Below, in pieces: positions 23,613 to 36,237 of a DNA stretch of 64,000 nucleotides. Numbering within the stretch: position 1 is the stretch's first letter; every line of letters begins with the position of its first letter. The translations under genes were made by a program, and so were the position numbers. The notes beneath the pieces are model-generated. The model saw nothing but the letters and a program-made list of their open reading frames with translations, was not told the DNA's origin and ran no database searches. The stretch is from assembly GCA_944470555.2 (NCBI GenBank), contig OX104127.1, forward strand, positions 137,286,786 to 137,350,785, written 5' to 3'. Source of the DNA: Heterobilharzia americana (Eukaryota > Platyhelminthes > Trematoda > Strigeidida > Schistosomatidae).

Positions 23613-24235
23613 CATACAGCTGAACAGTGAATTCTATCATAATATTAGTTTTTCTGAGAATGACCAGTAACTAGTCAATACGAAGTTGGGAAAGAAATAA
23701 ATCCCTTTTTTCAAATTAATATAAACCAAAACTACTGTCTGCTAGCAGTGAAGTATTTTATCAAACTACCGTTCATATGACAAACTGGATAATTTTAAAG
23801 ACACTTAACACTGTTCAAAATATTTTGAGTGAATATTTTGAAAATATCAGTCGAACTATTTACATAATATATGAAAGCTAACGTTTTCATGACTGAACAC
23901 TTCAAACAAAGTATGATTGCTATTAACAAAGAAAAAAGGTTTTTGAGCAAAAATATTATTTATGCCCCTTGTATATTTGCACATATATAAAGAGGTCTAC
24001 ATTTCTGAAGCTTTTTAGTCGGTTGTGAACATCAGCTGTCATAAGCTTTGAATGGTGACTTTTTGCATCATTATCCCTATCAGTACCATACTTATTTGAC
24101 GTAGTGATTGTTTCGTTTTTTAGAAGGGAGATTGATGCCTAAATTACATACAGAAATCGATGCTATTAACTTTCTTCCACCTATTCTTTCTGTTACCATG
24201 CATGATTGTGTAGTGGATTTTGTCTGCATCGTAAT
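23613..24235. other. No recognised feature
   Basis: AT-rich flank of the PLE. Nothing recognised. Confidence 0.5.
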
Positions 24236-24415
24236 TTGCTTGTTGGTAGATACCAGTAGAATCCAGGACAGAAGTTTCGTTCCCTTTTGAACTTATCAGT
24301 TGGATGTAACTGCACCCCAGTAAGTAATATTGTTCCCACTGAGGCTTGAACTCAGGACGCATCACTTCAAACCATATAGCTTTATCCACTAGACAACTGA
24401 GCTAGAATAACAACA
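24236..24415 (-). mobile_element. Sm-alpha-type hammerhead SINE, minus member of a head-to-head pair
   Basis: On the minus strand it reads acatccaactgataagttca, aaagggaacgaaacttctgt, cctggattctactgg. Helix I, the GAAAC block and the GTC/CTGGAT cleavage junction are kept. CUGAUGA has become CTGATAA, a change at an essential core position (G8). The tRNA-like head lies at about 24380-24405 (gttgtctagtggataaagct on the minus strand). Its partner in plus orientation starts at about 24440. Confidence 0.75.
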
Positions 24416-24439
24416 TGAAATTAAAAGTATCAATCAACA

Positions 24440-24715
24440 ATAACTAACATCCACTACATAAGAGGTGACCACCTTCTCTCACTGACCTTGTGGATAAGGT
24501 TTTGGCGCTTGAATCTAATTGTGTTTGTTCCAAGCCATGTTAGGAACAGCATTATTCTGTGAACTCCAGGTTTACTAAGCTGACGAGTCCTAAATAGGAT
24601 GAATCTCGCATCCCTAATTCCATAGCTTGCCACTATCAAGCGAATTAGAACATGATGAATAACCAGATGGTGTCGAGGCATCCATCCCATTCAGAATCAT
24701 AACAAGAAATCATAA
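24440..24715 (+). mobile_element. Sm-alpha-type hammerhead SINE, plus member of a head-to-head pair
   Basis: The A-box-like head cttgtggataaggttttggc (24486-24505) is followed by the ribozyme region aagctgacgagtcctaaata, ggatgaatctcgcatcc. CTGACGA and helix II (gtcc/ggat) are kept but GAAA is GAAT, so activity is unlikely. The downstream tail contains aaccagatggtgtcgaggca, as in the copies at 15680 and 48950. Confidence 0.75.
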
Positions 24716-27639
24716 GTATCAATAGATGATATCCAATGGTTTCTTAAAGATCAGTGCAGTAAAGTTAAAAGCATTTAATGGATAAGGTATGAAACATAAA
24801 AGAACGAACAAATCTACATTCTAGACCCATGGATTAGTAAAAAAGTTTTGAATAAGGTTTCTTATTGACAAATATCTAATTATAAAATGTCGATTGAAAC
24901 TATTAGGTTTTAGCTCACTAATCTACTTTTTTTTAAAGATATAAACACACTGCCTAGCGTTCTAAGCCTACAGCATTATGTGTTGTCAAGTCAAGAAGTG
25001 ATGTTAGTCTCCAATAAAAGACCCAAAATAGTCAATTTCCACAAAAATCCAAACGAACCAAAATTCAATTTTCCTTTTCTATTTTGTGAAGCTTAGATGA
25101 AAGGTCTTGACCTGTAGTGTCCACTTAGCTGGCAAAGAAAATGGAAGTGCACTGATGACATTCAATGATGCTTATTTATAATCATGGACAAACAGGAGAT
25201 TTTGGAAGCGGAACACTGGATTATGACTTAGTAGACAGATAGTAAAGCTATCATCACCTAACTTTACGGTCCTTGATTAGATTCCTCAATGGACAGTAGC
25301 TGCGTGCTGCTGATACATTCTAAACTGGAACGAATAAGCGGCGTTCAGTATCGATATCCCTTCAATGGTTCCTCAACTGACTACAATCTGTGAGTAAGAT
25401 TATTTTTTCTCCATAAATGTTGCATGTTCTCTGAAACTACTTTACCATTAACTTCCTAAAAAATATTTTATTTCGTCGGTCAACTTGTTATCTTAAGAAA
25501 CAGTAAGGCAGAAAATCGTTTCGGTCTTAGCTGTCTGTATCTGCTTATATATTAGTTATACATGGAAAAAGGATCCAGTGATCCCAATTTAGTCAATTAT
25601 ATCATAAATTATGGTTGAATTATTAGTAAGGTTCATGAAAGTAGATCGATTGAAGGTTGAATTCAAACTGTTGTTTTAAAGACCATCGATGTGGGAGTAA
25701 CATTGCCCTATCCAATATTCTACTAATTACAAGAACAACATTTAAAGCGCCAATTCTGACTTGTATGCCCTAGAGAGAGGACACTCCTAATGTGTGATTC
25801 GGTTTACGAATATTTGGTCAGACAGACATATTAGTTCACCTCCAAAATTGTGACACATTGAATATTTATGACTGAAACCTAAACATATTCACCCATATGA
25901 ATTAGGTTGTATTGACAACCGTAAAACTGGTAGCAATTTCTCTTTAATTTACACAGCATTTCCTTATATTCTTATATGCCTTTCAAAATCTACACTTCAC
26001 TTGTAGAACAGCAACGTAGAATTTTTCTTTGACTTCCTGTCATAGTTATTTATTCGGCAAATAGGAAGGAAAAGTCCTTATCTGAACATTAAATCTAATG
26101 ACATTATCGGTAAACCGAGTTGAGTTTATAAATTCATTGTCATGTTGCAAACTTCTATCCAAAGATTCCCGAAGAGCCTACATAATAAATGAGTGTGATT
26201 GTTTAGTTTCCAAGAGGTTCATTATGCTAAAGGTTATTTCTTTCATGTCAAACTTTGTGAGTGTAATCTTTGGGTATCTATTCTCAAATCTCATTCGTGA
26301 TCCCACTTTATGTCCTGTTAACCAATCAGAATGCTACTTTTCTGGTCGTTTGTAAATTACTATCCTCTGTGTTTGTAAATCACATTATATGGCATAATTT
26401 TACCAAATGTTTATCTGTTGTATCCACCGATATCGCAGCAGCTTTTGGAGCTTATTTCTGAATTTTCTTCAAATTTTTCTAAGTTTACTACACTGGCTTT
26501 ATGAAGTGTCTCGTGGAATAGTTTTTTCAAGGGCCTTATATGATTTGACGAACAAGTCAGTTATCTCCCTCGTGGTTTGAACAGATTTCTTTCTTTTAGA
26601 GTTATCGATTCATATTATGTTTGGACACACTTATTTATATTGTATTAGATGTCATTTTAATGCTAAAACATAGGTAATTTCAAAAATGTTTCCGTTTATT
26701 GATTTGAGATATCTTTCGCCAACATCCTGAATTTTACCACATTCAGATAAGTCAACATGTCATTATATAAAGTTGTACTTTGAAGAAGATTAAAAGAGAA
26801 AGAAATTGCACTCAAATTTACTAGTTCTGCATAAATATTAAACTTACTAATGACCCAAAAATCCACTTAAGACACGTTTGATTTATTTGATAACCTAAAA
26901 GAGGGTAGTGGTGTATGCCTTTTGTTTCATCTTTCACACTCTGAATCAACCATAATTTAAGTTGATTTATGCTGAATACTGACTTCATCCCATAATACAA
27001 CACGTCTAAGCCACTGATAAAACTCTATTGTCCCTAAGATTGCAGATACAAAGTGCTCACAAGTGGTAATAGTTCAATACTTGATCTTCGAGACTCTTCT
27101 GAACTGATTTTTACTATCCAACCAAATATTATGTTTCGAAAGTGAAAGACTTCTGGAGATGCTTTTCTCCCTCATAAGAAGAGTTACTCCAATGTTCGGA
27201 AGCATTGAAGTCGAAAAAGTGCAGTGACTTTGTAGAGTAACTAAAGAATAGAGACTTCAATTTGAGAATGAAAGAAACTATAGTTGCGACTGTTTCAGAA
27301 GTACATTAACTGTTCTTAGAAAAAATGGATCTGCCCACCTATCAAAATGAAACACTTTCTGACTACTGTCAAAATCCCTCATCGTTCTTTTTGTGGCATA
27401 TTTTTAATCCATGACGAACAAAATGAAGAAATATGTTCAAACTTGTAATGCAGCGAGCCTAATAAATTATGTACCATTTTTGTATCGAGAAATGCCTAAT
27501 TGCCATGTGCATGTGATCCCTGTAATTGTCAACTAGAAAGAACGTAAAACTTTGTCTAAAATATTTACTCATCACCTCGAAGATTTGTAACAAGCAAATA
27601 TTTAGTTTATTGTTTATGAGGATTTCATTTCTGAGATAG
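24716..27639. other. Long anonymous AT-rich stretch
   Basis: Almost 3 kb without a gene or repeat I can name. Short frames at 26098-26355 (+), 26270-26461 (+) and 26821-27003 (-) have no motif. The two plus-strand frames overlap in different phases, as expected by chance in such sequence. Confidence 0.5.
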
Positions 27640-27800
27640 TATACATCATGGACTGATATCCGTTGCAGAACCACTGAAGACCTGGAGGTATTGAACAGCT
27701 GTTCTGTCTTAGTATAGGACTCCTCAGTAGTAATCACCCATCAACTCACCAAGAATTGAACTTAGGATCTTCAGGTTTCACTGTGAACATGCCGACTTTT
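27640..27800 (-). mobile_element. SINE family A, minus member of an inverted pair
   Basis: Reading the plus strand in order: tacatcatggactgatatcc (tail side), gaacagctgttctgtcttag, tataggactcctcagtag, then aggatcttcaggtttcactg and tgaacatgccgac (tRNA-like head). It matches the reverse complement of 50385-50610, with the B-box eroded (aattgaactta). Confidence 0.65.
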
Positions 27801-27969
27801 TAGCGACTTATATCGAGTTCAACGGCTTACAGTTTCCCGTTTCTTTAAATTCGCGAAATAGCGCAACCATCTACCACTTTCTTCATTTAACATCTACTTC
27901 ACTTCCGACTGGTTAACTTCATAGGTAATTCACAGCTTCTTATTGGAACTTCTGGATATTCATTCAGAA

Positions 27970-28090
27970 ACAATATGAAACAGTGCTGCAGAATTCTATA
28001 CTACGACAGAACAGATGTCCAGTGCTGCCGTGTTCTTGACGGTTTCCCAAGTGATGTTAGTCCGTGATGAATACAACCTTAAAAATCAAC
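27970..28090 (+). mobile_element. SINE family A, plus member of an inverted pair (3' half)
   Basis: The landmarks tactacgacagaacagatgt, ccagtgctgccgtgttcttg and cccaagtgatgttagtccgt gatgaata match the 3' half of family A. It faces the minus copy at 27640 across about 170 bp. Confidence 0.65.
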
Positions 28091-29459
28091 TGTTGCCTAT
28101 TTATTGGAATAAACTGGTAGACAGATGATCGGTCTACGTTTTTCAAGCAAAGCGTTAACTAGACACTCATGTTTAACCCTGACTGAAGGTCATGGTATTG
28201 ACATTTTTTCATTATTAACCACTGTCTAGGAAGCCAACTCTTCCATACTAACTTTAGTATTTGTTGGTATAGTCGTCACCTTTTTCTGGTTCAGTAAATT
28301 TTTTTTCCCAGTTTTGTGTTCCATGTCCTTCAGTAGTGTCAGTACAATATTTCGGTGATCAATATTTATTGTCGTGTATCAACTTGTTGTCACCTTTCGT
28401 TACCCATCAGTTAGGAGAAATCCCCAGTGAACTATAATTCAGTCACACTAATGATGATCAATAAAGTTGAGAATGTAAGTGTGACTACTTGGAGCTAGAG
28501 GAACAAAAATACTATAATGTGCTAAGTACTGAACCTTGAATGTGCTTAGCCGAATGAAATACATGTTATAATTCGGAATAAATCTAATATGACCTTTAAA
28601 AATGATGATTACTGACAAAGTCATGAAGTACTTCATAACATTTTACTCACGGAGACGATATAGTAGTCAAAGCATAAAAATGGATCATTATTTGCAATAT
28701 AAATTCATAATTATTGTCTTAAATTTTGGTCATTTATTGGTGCAACGTATCGAAGAAAAAAATTAAACCTGAATGCTTCAATATGAATTAATTGACCTTT
28801 GCGATTTAAAACAAATATGTTCATTGGTTTCGAGGGAGAACGACTATACTTCTGTATTCATTTACTTCGAAACATTCAGTAGTACTTTTGAGTGTTCAAA
28901 ATGCAAATGAAACTTCAACTAACAGATGTGCGCACTTCAATATTAAATTAAAACCAAGTAAAGTGGAAATTCATGAAGAACATTGATAGAATTTAAATGT
29001 ATACTCTGATGACAGACACAATGAAGAAATACAGATTATATCTCCTACTTTTCGCACTGCTTGAATGCTGTTGAAAGGGATTGAAGAGAAAAATGTTACT
29101 TGGTATGTCACTAAGACAAAAATAGAATTTAGATTATTTGGAATCACGATAATTTACATTATCATTATCAGTAACAAGTAAAATCTGTTGAAGCAATTTC
29201 GATGTTACAAAACTGTAAACGCTTATCATGCGTATGCAGAAAAATCAAGATTACTTAGGACTTCAATGAAAGTTTATCTAAGCAATATCACCTGACAGTG
29301 TGTAATAGAATATGTAGAGTACCAGAGTTTAAGGATCGTACCGCGTTTCGAGAGAGTGGACTTATAAAGCTACCAGTTACGTTATAAGCCATGGACGTTA
29401 TTTTCAGGAAGTTAAATCAATCATTTTACCTACAAAGTTGGTCAGATTTAGAAAGAAAT
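28091..29459. other. No recognised feature
   Basis: AT-rich DNA, no gene or repeat identified. Confidence 0.5.
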
Positions 29460-29665
29460 GAAGATAATTTACAATTTGGCATTCATCATAGACTAACATC
29501 AGTTGCAAGATCATTGGAAACTTGAAATCACTGAACAGTTGTTTTATCCTAGCATATAACATCTCATAAGTCCGCACCCATGACCACGCACCACTAGGGA
29601 TCGAATCCATGACCTTCGGTTTCACCAGTGAGTATGTTGCCACTGATCCCCTAGGTTGGAATCAT
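29460..29665 (-). mobile_element. SINE family A, degraded
   Basis: Plus-strand order: attcatcatagactaacatc, cactgaacagttgttttatc, ctagcatataacatctcata, then the B-box complement agggatcgaatccatgacct, tcggtttcacc and a degraded A-box. The B-box (minus strand ggattcgatccct) is recognisable; the remainder is about as diverged as the other old copies. Confidence 0.65.
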
Positions 29666-30179
29666 GTAGTTGACAGTTTCTTATCTCTACCAAATCACTA
29701 TATACCCACTTAGTTTGTGGCATCGGTGACGACTTATTATTAAAACTTTGGGAAATCTTATCTCAAGATATGTCATTAATAACCACTGAACAGTAATTCA
29801 GTTTTAAGGTTTGTGAGGATTTAATTAATTTCAACCTGACATTCAACAAATCAGTGATTTAAAAATTAGTTTCATATTCAAGAGGTATTGTAGACCATGC
29901 AGTAATGAATGTTTGTTTCATTTAACTTTTTGACCTTCAAAAATGACTTATCCCACCACTTTACAAAATAACACTAAACGCTTATTATTCAAATGTAGGT
30001 ATGAAACAGTTTTGATTGTCCAGGTTCTTATCAAGGGTCATTTATATGCATTTTTGCCATGTACAACACTAAACTTCTTCATTTCCTCTATCACTTTGCA
30101 TTATCTGCCTTCGGCACAAATTTTGACAATGGATAACACCACTGAATTTATGCTAGTCACTGAGGTGAATTAATGATGA
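29666..30179. other. No recognised feature
   Basis: A short plus frame at 29943-30173 has no motif I recognise. Otherwise AT-rich DNA. Confidence 0.45.
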
Positions 30180-30305
30180 ATAGTGGCTAGTGCTGGAATC
30201 CAGGAAGCACATTTTGTCCCATTTGGAACTCATCAGCTAGATGTACCTTCTTCGCAGTAAGTGATGTTGTTCCTACTAGAACTCAAACTAGGGGCCGATC
30301 GTGAC
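30180..30305 (-). mobile_element. Sm-alpha-type hammerhead SINE, degraded
   Basis: On the minus strand the ribozyme reads tacatctagctgatgagttc, caaatgggacaaaatgtgct, tcctggattcc. CTGATGAG and the CTGGAT strand are intact and helix II is nearly so. GAAA has become CAAA and the NUH site is altered (cttc), so the core is broken. Confidence 0.75.
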
Positions 30306-31404
30306 ACAATTAATTGTGGTAAATAATTACATCATTGTTGTTCCAATGCATTTTGCAATGAAAAGTACTCATAGAAACTATATAGTAAGTCTAGAGAGAA
30401 AGTAAAAGGCTTCATTTTGTTGACTGGTCCCATTACCTGTTAAGAGTCGTTTAATCTCAACATTTTATCACGTTACAAACTATAATCCGCTCATTTAGAA
30501 AGTGTTAGAAGACTACAGGTGCACACAATTGACAAAGTCACATAAAACTCGTCAACAATTGCTACAATGAAGAAAAACAAACAGAAATTTACTCTCTTAA
30601 GCCTTCCTAATGGTTTTTTAGAAACCAAGATGGATGAAGAATGAACCTGATATTCCACTTAAACTTTATCTTTAGCCTGTTGCAAATTTATCCTGATAGG
30701 AGTCTTTTCAGTAAGTTTCAGTTTTACTTTAAGTTTAAAATGAAATGTGATTTTTGTTTTTTGTTTCTAATAGTAGTAGGATATGTTTGACTATTTGAAT
30801 AGTCTTAGTAAAATTGCTAATTTCGCAAAGATCATCTAAGAGAAACACAGGATAACTTTATCCCCAAATTATTCAGTAATTTGTCAAATTATGTGATATA
30901 TCATTAGTTCTATCCAGTAAAGTATAATAATTGTTTTTTTTGTCGTATGTCTACCAAACGTCATCCTAATGGTGCCGACGACTGGGTGTTGGTTGGATGT
31001 TATCAGTCAAGTTCTAAACAGCATCACAAAGCTGAGTGTCACACTTTCACAGTTTACCGTGACTTAACCTAAATGGATGCTGGTGGGCAGCAGGTTTCCT
31101 GATCCTATTTTACTAATTGCGACTATAATTGTGAATTATATGGTTTAAATTTTGACTAAGACCACAAAATGGCGTGCGATAACAAATATCACTAGTACCG
31201 CCAACTGAGAAACCTAATTCCTAAGTTTTATAATGATAAATTTCCACGTCGGAATAAATTAGATGAGTTAATTATACAGGAAACTGCAGTAGTTAGGTAG
31301 CTGTAAACTAGTATATTTAGTGAATGACTCAAAGATACACACTTTATTTACATCTTTTTAGATAGCATTTTTTTATCTTTCAGCTAGAGATCCTCAACGA
31401 CTGG
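30306..31404. other. No recognised feature
   Basis: AT-rich DNA, nothing supported. Confidence 0.5.
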
Positions 31405-31600
31405 TTTATTTGAAGGTAGGTTCCATCATAGATTGATATCGGTTGAAGAGCCTCTGAAAACCGGAGAGCAACGAACGGGTATCTTATCCTTTTTGGAACT
31501 AAACATTGATTAAAATCTAAAACCTCTCTCGAATGATCATGCTGATCACCATTAGGTACCGTCAAGTGAAGGTTACTGCTCTGTCGCCAGGTTGAAATAA
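31405..31600 (-). mobile_element. SINE family A, very degraded
   Basis: In plus-strand order, ttccatcatagattgatatc, ggttgaagagcctctgaaaa and cgggtatcttatcctttttg match the tail half of family A in minus orientation. The tRNA-like half is barely recognisable (gaggttttag region). Confidence 0.5.
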
Positions 31601-32464
31601 AATAACTTACATCTATTTACTTATATCAGTTTGTAATATAACACGATCGTTATCTAACCGTAAGCCACAGAACATTAATATGTTTGTCAACCGTAATATA
31701 AGACTTCATTTAAGTGTTAAGAGCTTCATGGTACCTGTATTTAAGATAAATTTCATAAAATTGTGTTTTGAAAGCATGACTTCAGAAGTTAATCAACTCG
31801 AGAGTGTTAGTGAATTTGCCTCGCTTACATTCTCTTGTAACCATATGATATCACAAACTGACTACACTTTAAGAGCATTGACTACTGGAGTTAAACCCCG
31901 TGAATCCTCTTGGATGACTCAAGATCTGTCGGTTTTGAGGTTGGTATTGGATAGTAATGAATAGATTATGGTTAGCAGAAAACTACTGCTTGGTACTCTT
32001 CGGTCTTCGACAGCTGAAATTCCAAGTGGAAACATTTTCGTCAAGTTGACTGAGACAAATCATTTTGTGAAACCATCTTTGAGATATGATTTCAGGTGAA
32101 GATCATCTGTGCAACTATCTGTTAGTAAGTAGGAAAACCTATTGTTCCGTTGACTTTCACTGCGATGTTTGGTCCTGTAAATTTATCAAAGTCATGAGGG
32201 ACGCAGAAGAAAAATCAACTTCGAAATTGGAAAAATTTCTCTACCAGTATTAACGCTACATTTGGTACTCGATGTAAACTGAAGTAAGATGGGCATAAAA
32301 AATAAACTTTCATGCGTTATGATCAGAAATAACTTACGTGCTTTGTGATGAAAAAAATAAATGAGTTAGCACAAACTACCGTGGCACTCTATATCTCAGG
32401 AGTTGCCCATCTAGTTACTGTTTTTAACAGCCTCCTTTTGATTTATTTAGTATTGCTGCCAACA
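31601..32464. other. No recognised gene
   Basis: A 94-codon plus frame at 31680-31964 shows no motif. AT-rich flank otherwise. Confidence 0.45.
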
Positions 32465-33265
32465 GGCGAAGAAAAAAACAAGTTGGCAGAATAGGCAGGG
32501 CAGCAAAGACGAGACTTCAAGTGAATGTAGAGAAGACAGAGGTGATGAAGATACCCAACCAATCAACAGCATCAATACCAAGCACCAATCACCATGAATG
32601 GGAGAAACCTAAAGGAAGTAGTCTCTTTCACCTACCTAGGCAGCATCGTTTTAACTACAGGCAGCACGGGCACAGATGAGGGAGTCAAAGCCAGGATCGA
32701 TTAAGTAAAACAAGCCTTCGATGTCACCAAATCAGTTTGGGGATCTACTACAGTACACTCAGCATGAAGAACAAGATCCGGATCTTTAACACCAAAGACC
32801 TCAGTGATTCTATGTGACGGCTGAGAGACTTGGCGCATCATGAAATGCGTTTCCAACAAACAACAGACATTCATCAACAGATCCCTTATATGCTTACTCG
32901 ATACTGAAGATCAGATGGCCAGAAAGAATAAGCAACAAGGAATTCTGAGAAGGAATCAACCAACAACTTATCGTCCAACAAATATGCAGAAGAAAGTGCA
33001 GATGGATTGGACTGAACATACACTGAGAAGACCATTCGGAGACATCACGCACCAGGCCATGACCCTCGAGTGGAACCCAGATGGGAAACGACGAGTTGGG
33101 CGTCTGAGCTGAAGACGACATGGAGAAGATGGTGTGAGGGAGAAACGAAGGCTTATGGGCAGTCGCGGACGCAGGTTGAAAAGTCTGCATAGAAGAGAAA
33201 GAAATGACGACATGTTACTGAAGCCCTGTGTTCCACTAGGAACTCAAAGGACAAATAATGATTTA
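32465..33265 (+). mobile_element. 5'-truncated RTE-clade retrotransposon
   Basis: The copy begins near acaggcgaagaaaaaaacaa and contains the region encoding FTYLGSIV (about 32628-32652), NKIRIFNT (32770-32795) and a final RRPFGDITHQAMTLEWNPDG (33028-33087). It ends with tgttccactaggaactcaaa, ggacaaataatg (about 33229-33260). The last 90-codon frame (32840-33112) is open but upstream parts are shifted. Inactive. Confidence 0.85.
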
Positions 33266-33689
33266 ATAATAGTAGAAGTGCTTTCCGAGTTTCTCAAACT
33301 CGATTCCTTCTTATACACCACTTTACGAGTCTTGAAAGAGAATCACCAACTAAAAGAGAGCTCAGGTTTCATTTAACTAACAAACAGTAGTTTTCCTTTC
33401 GGTAAATAATCATTCTTTTGATCAGTACCTTTGTAGATTTTACCTAAGATATAATAAAAATAATTTAGTTCCCCATTCATTTACATACAGACGATATTAC
33501 ATGTTACCTGCAATAAAACTTGTTCAAAAAGGAGATAAAACGTTCAAATTAATTCAGTGGGAGGTATAATAAATCAGTTCAAGATAAATAATCATCACTC
33601 ATGTAGACTAATATGAGATAATAAATAACCAATGTGTCACAACAACCAGAGTTCCGCTGATGAAGGAAATTTTGTTAAAGACCATTACC
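33266..33689. other. No recognised feature
   Basis: AT-rich flank of the RTE 3' end. Confidence 0.5.
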
Positions 33690-34240
33690 GTTGCCATTTT
33701 ATTTCGTTCGAATGTAGGAGTCCTCAGGAGTGCGCACCCACGACCCTGCCCCATCAGGGATTGAACCCAAGACCTCAAAGTTCCGTGGCCAACACGTTAC
33801 ACTTGAGCCTCTGGGTTGAAATCCAATGGTCAATATTTCCGACGTCTGCCAGTTTAAGAGATAGCCTGACCATTGCTGAGTATTCGTCCTTATGGCCACC
33901 GGGTTTGCGCCACTGTTCACGACTTCTCACTGAGACTTCAGAAATCGCCTCTTGAAGCTAGTCACAGATGTTCCGTGCTCCCAGGTTTTCAATGTCACTC
34001 CAAATGATATCAATCTATGATGAATATCAACCTAGAAAATCAATGAATCCCCACAAAACCCCTAAATGCAATCTATTTAGTGCTCACTGGTGACTAGCTT
34101 CGAAAGGTGATTTCTGAAGTTCCAATGAGAAGTCATGAACGATAGTGCAAACATGGTGGCCATGAGGACAAATACTCAACAGTGACATTGAGTGATGGTC
34201 TCACTATGTCGTGAACTGACAGAAGTTAGAAATATAAACC
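33690..34240. repeat. SINE family A cluster arranged as an imperfect inverted repeat
   Basis: From left to right: a minus family-A head (33705-33830; gtaggagtcctcaggagtgc, agggattgaacccaagacct, and the A-box side acttgagcctctgggttg); a block at 33836-33965; a plus family-A tail (33968-34060; agatgttccgtgctcccagg, aatgatatcaatctatgatg); and a reverse-complement copy of the 33836-33965 block at about 34087-34235. The two blocks share stretches such as gacttctcactgagacttca with its inverted match, with substitutions. I read this as nested or rearranged SINE insertions. The identity of the 130-bp block is unknown. Confidence 0.55.
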
Positions 34241-35009
34241 GTTATTTTATCTCTAAAAACTGTTTGCGAAAATCAAAAATTGTGTCTAAGGGGTCAATTT
34301 CATTAAAACTCGAAAAGTAGGTCTAAAAATTGAAGACACCATCAATAACGAGTAACAATTTACGCTACAACGGTCTAATTAAACCTCGGGTCACCATAAC
34401 TTTTCGATCGAATGTATTTAATCAAATTCTTCTCTTTCAATTGGTTTGAGTCTTTTAACTATGTTTACTGTGCGTATCATGTACTCTCGCATATTTTCAA
34501 AATGTTTTAAAACTGCCATTTTTCAAGCTAACAACAAAACGAATATAAAAACCTATGCTAGATGGAAATGAACTTAAAAGTACACGAAAATGCAGTAGAT
34601 TACTATTCTTAAGATATCTACATTCAGTCAGAGACTTTTGTATTGATTGAACAAACCGCCACTATCAAATTTACGCTCGATTTTCTGTTCATTCCCCCGT
34701 CCAGACTAGACGTTAATGTAACACTAGCTGCCTGTTGCCTTTAATACTATTATTATTCACGTTATTCAGATGCAATAATTATTTGGTTTAAAAATACTTC
34801 ACAGAGAGTGAATTTGCTGAAATATTACATTCTGCGAATTCCATATTGTATCGCACATGTTGTTTGGCATAAAGCGATTACTGTCGTTATTATTATTATT
34901 ATCATTGTAAAAACCAATAACTATTCCAATCAGGTGTTGTTCAGAAGTGATATAACCTTACTCTTTCGCGCACCACATAATTATGCAAACAAAAAAGCCT
35001 GCGATGGTG
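34241..35009. other. No recognised feature
   Basis: AT-rich DNA with a short run of ATT repeats near 34887-34905. No gene supported. Confidence 0.45.
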
Positions 35010-35215
35010 GCTGGGATCGAAACCCAAGACGCACGTTTCCTCCTATTTGGGACTCAGCTGTATACATCTCCAAATAGTAAAGAGCGTGCTTCCTGGTTCT
35101 CATTGCTAGCTATCAAGATAAATGCAACCTTGTGAATATCCAGCAGTATCAGGATATCCTATAAGAGCCCAACTGGTACAGAGGTTAAACAATTTGAGCA
35201 TGCATAGCAACATGA
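35010..35215. mobile_element. Chimeric Sm-alpha-type SINE, two orientations joined at the ribozyme
   Basis: The segment gcacgtttcctcctatttgg, gactcagctgtataca (35032-35067) is the ribozyme in minus orientation, lacking three bases of CTGATGA. It joins tccaaatagtaaagagcgtg, cttcctggttctcattgcta (35068-35107), a plus-orientation ribozyme 3' half with its usual tail (ccagcagtatcaggatatcc; agaggttaaacaatttgagc). The junction lies inside the core of both halves. This could be a collapsed head-to-head pair. Confidence 0.65.
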
Positions 35216-35344
35216 AATTACATGCATCAAACAGTAATGGAACTTTCGCAATTTCATTTGCCAGATGTGTTGCAAAACATCACGTATACATGATGTCTAG
35301 ATTTCTTCATAAGATAAAATCAAGGATTTGGGAAAATTTATTTA

Positions 35345-35560
35345 TTTTGAAGGTCGCACCATTTATAAAATGATATCAGTTGAAAAGTTGGAACGATAAC
35401 TTTGAACAGCCTCTTTTCTTAGCATGTCACTCCTTAGGAGTGTGTACGTAGAACCTCGTGAGGGATCGAGAACATTGGAAGTCACATCATGTGGTAATAT
35501 TTAGTCATAGATCTGGAATCTGATAGTTCAAATTTTTCTACTTTTATCAATTTACAATAC
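35345..35560 (-). mobile_element. SINE family A, degraded
   Basis: In plus-strand order: accatttataaaatgatatc (tail), gaacagcctcttttcttagc, atgtcactccttaggagtgt, then gtgagggatcgagaacattg and acatcatgtggtaatattta from the head. It matches family A in minus orientation with many changes. Confidence 0.5.
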
Positions 35561-36237
35561 AATATGACCATCATTCTTTACCAACAGTGAATTTTGTTCT
35601 CACATCCGAAGTAGTAACAGGAATTAACTGACATCTACTAATTACTGTAACCTTTTAACAATTCATTAATGTATGTATACAGTATGTGTGCATATGCATA
35701 TAGTACTGAATGCTAAAAGATGCCACTTTTAGTAAATTTTACTAAAGTCCCATCGGACGGATAGGGTCAGCATAACTGCAAAAGATAATTTTTCATGTAC
35801 AGATAAACAGGATTCCAATCCAACATACTCCGTTATACACAACTACATGCTGATAATATAGTTCACCCAGGATTCTCAGATGCTATACAGCTGATGGCAA
35901 TAATACTGTATTTCTGAAATATCCAGGGTTTATTCCGACTGTTTATTCACAGTGATAGACACTAAAAACTTCAAGTCAAAGCTTGATATGCATAAGTGTA
36001 ATTTAGTATATAAAGTTGATTGAAACATGTAAAAATTCAACCATTCGCCTGCATATTTCAAAATCTTTCCTGAGAACGATTCGAAATAGGTTAAACTTAC
36101 TTTAAATTTAAACAGTCTTACTGTACAGTCAACGGAATAATCCATTCATGGTGCTTAAATAGATAGACCTTAGAGAGAGAAAGTGACCACTTAGTTTTCT
36201 TCTACTCCTTTAAAATGCGGAGTACTGTAATTTCATT
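35561..36237. other. No recognised feature
   Basis: AT-rich flank, nothing supported. Confidence 0.5.
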
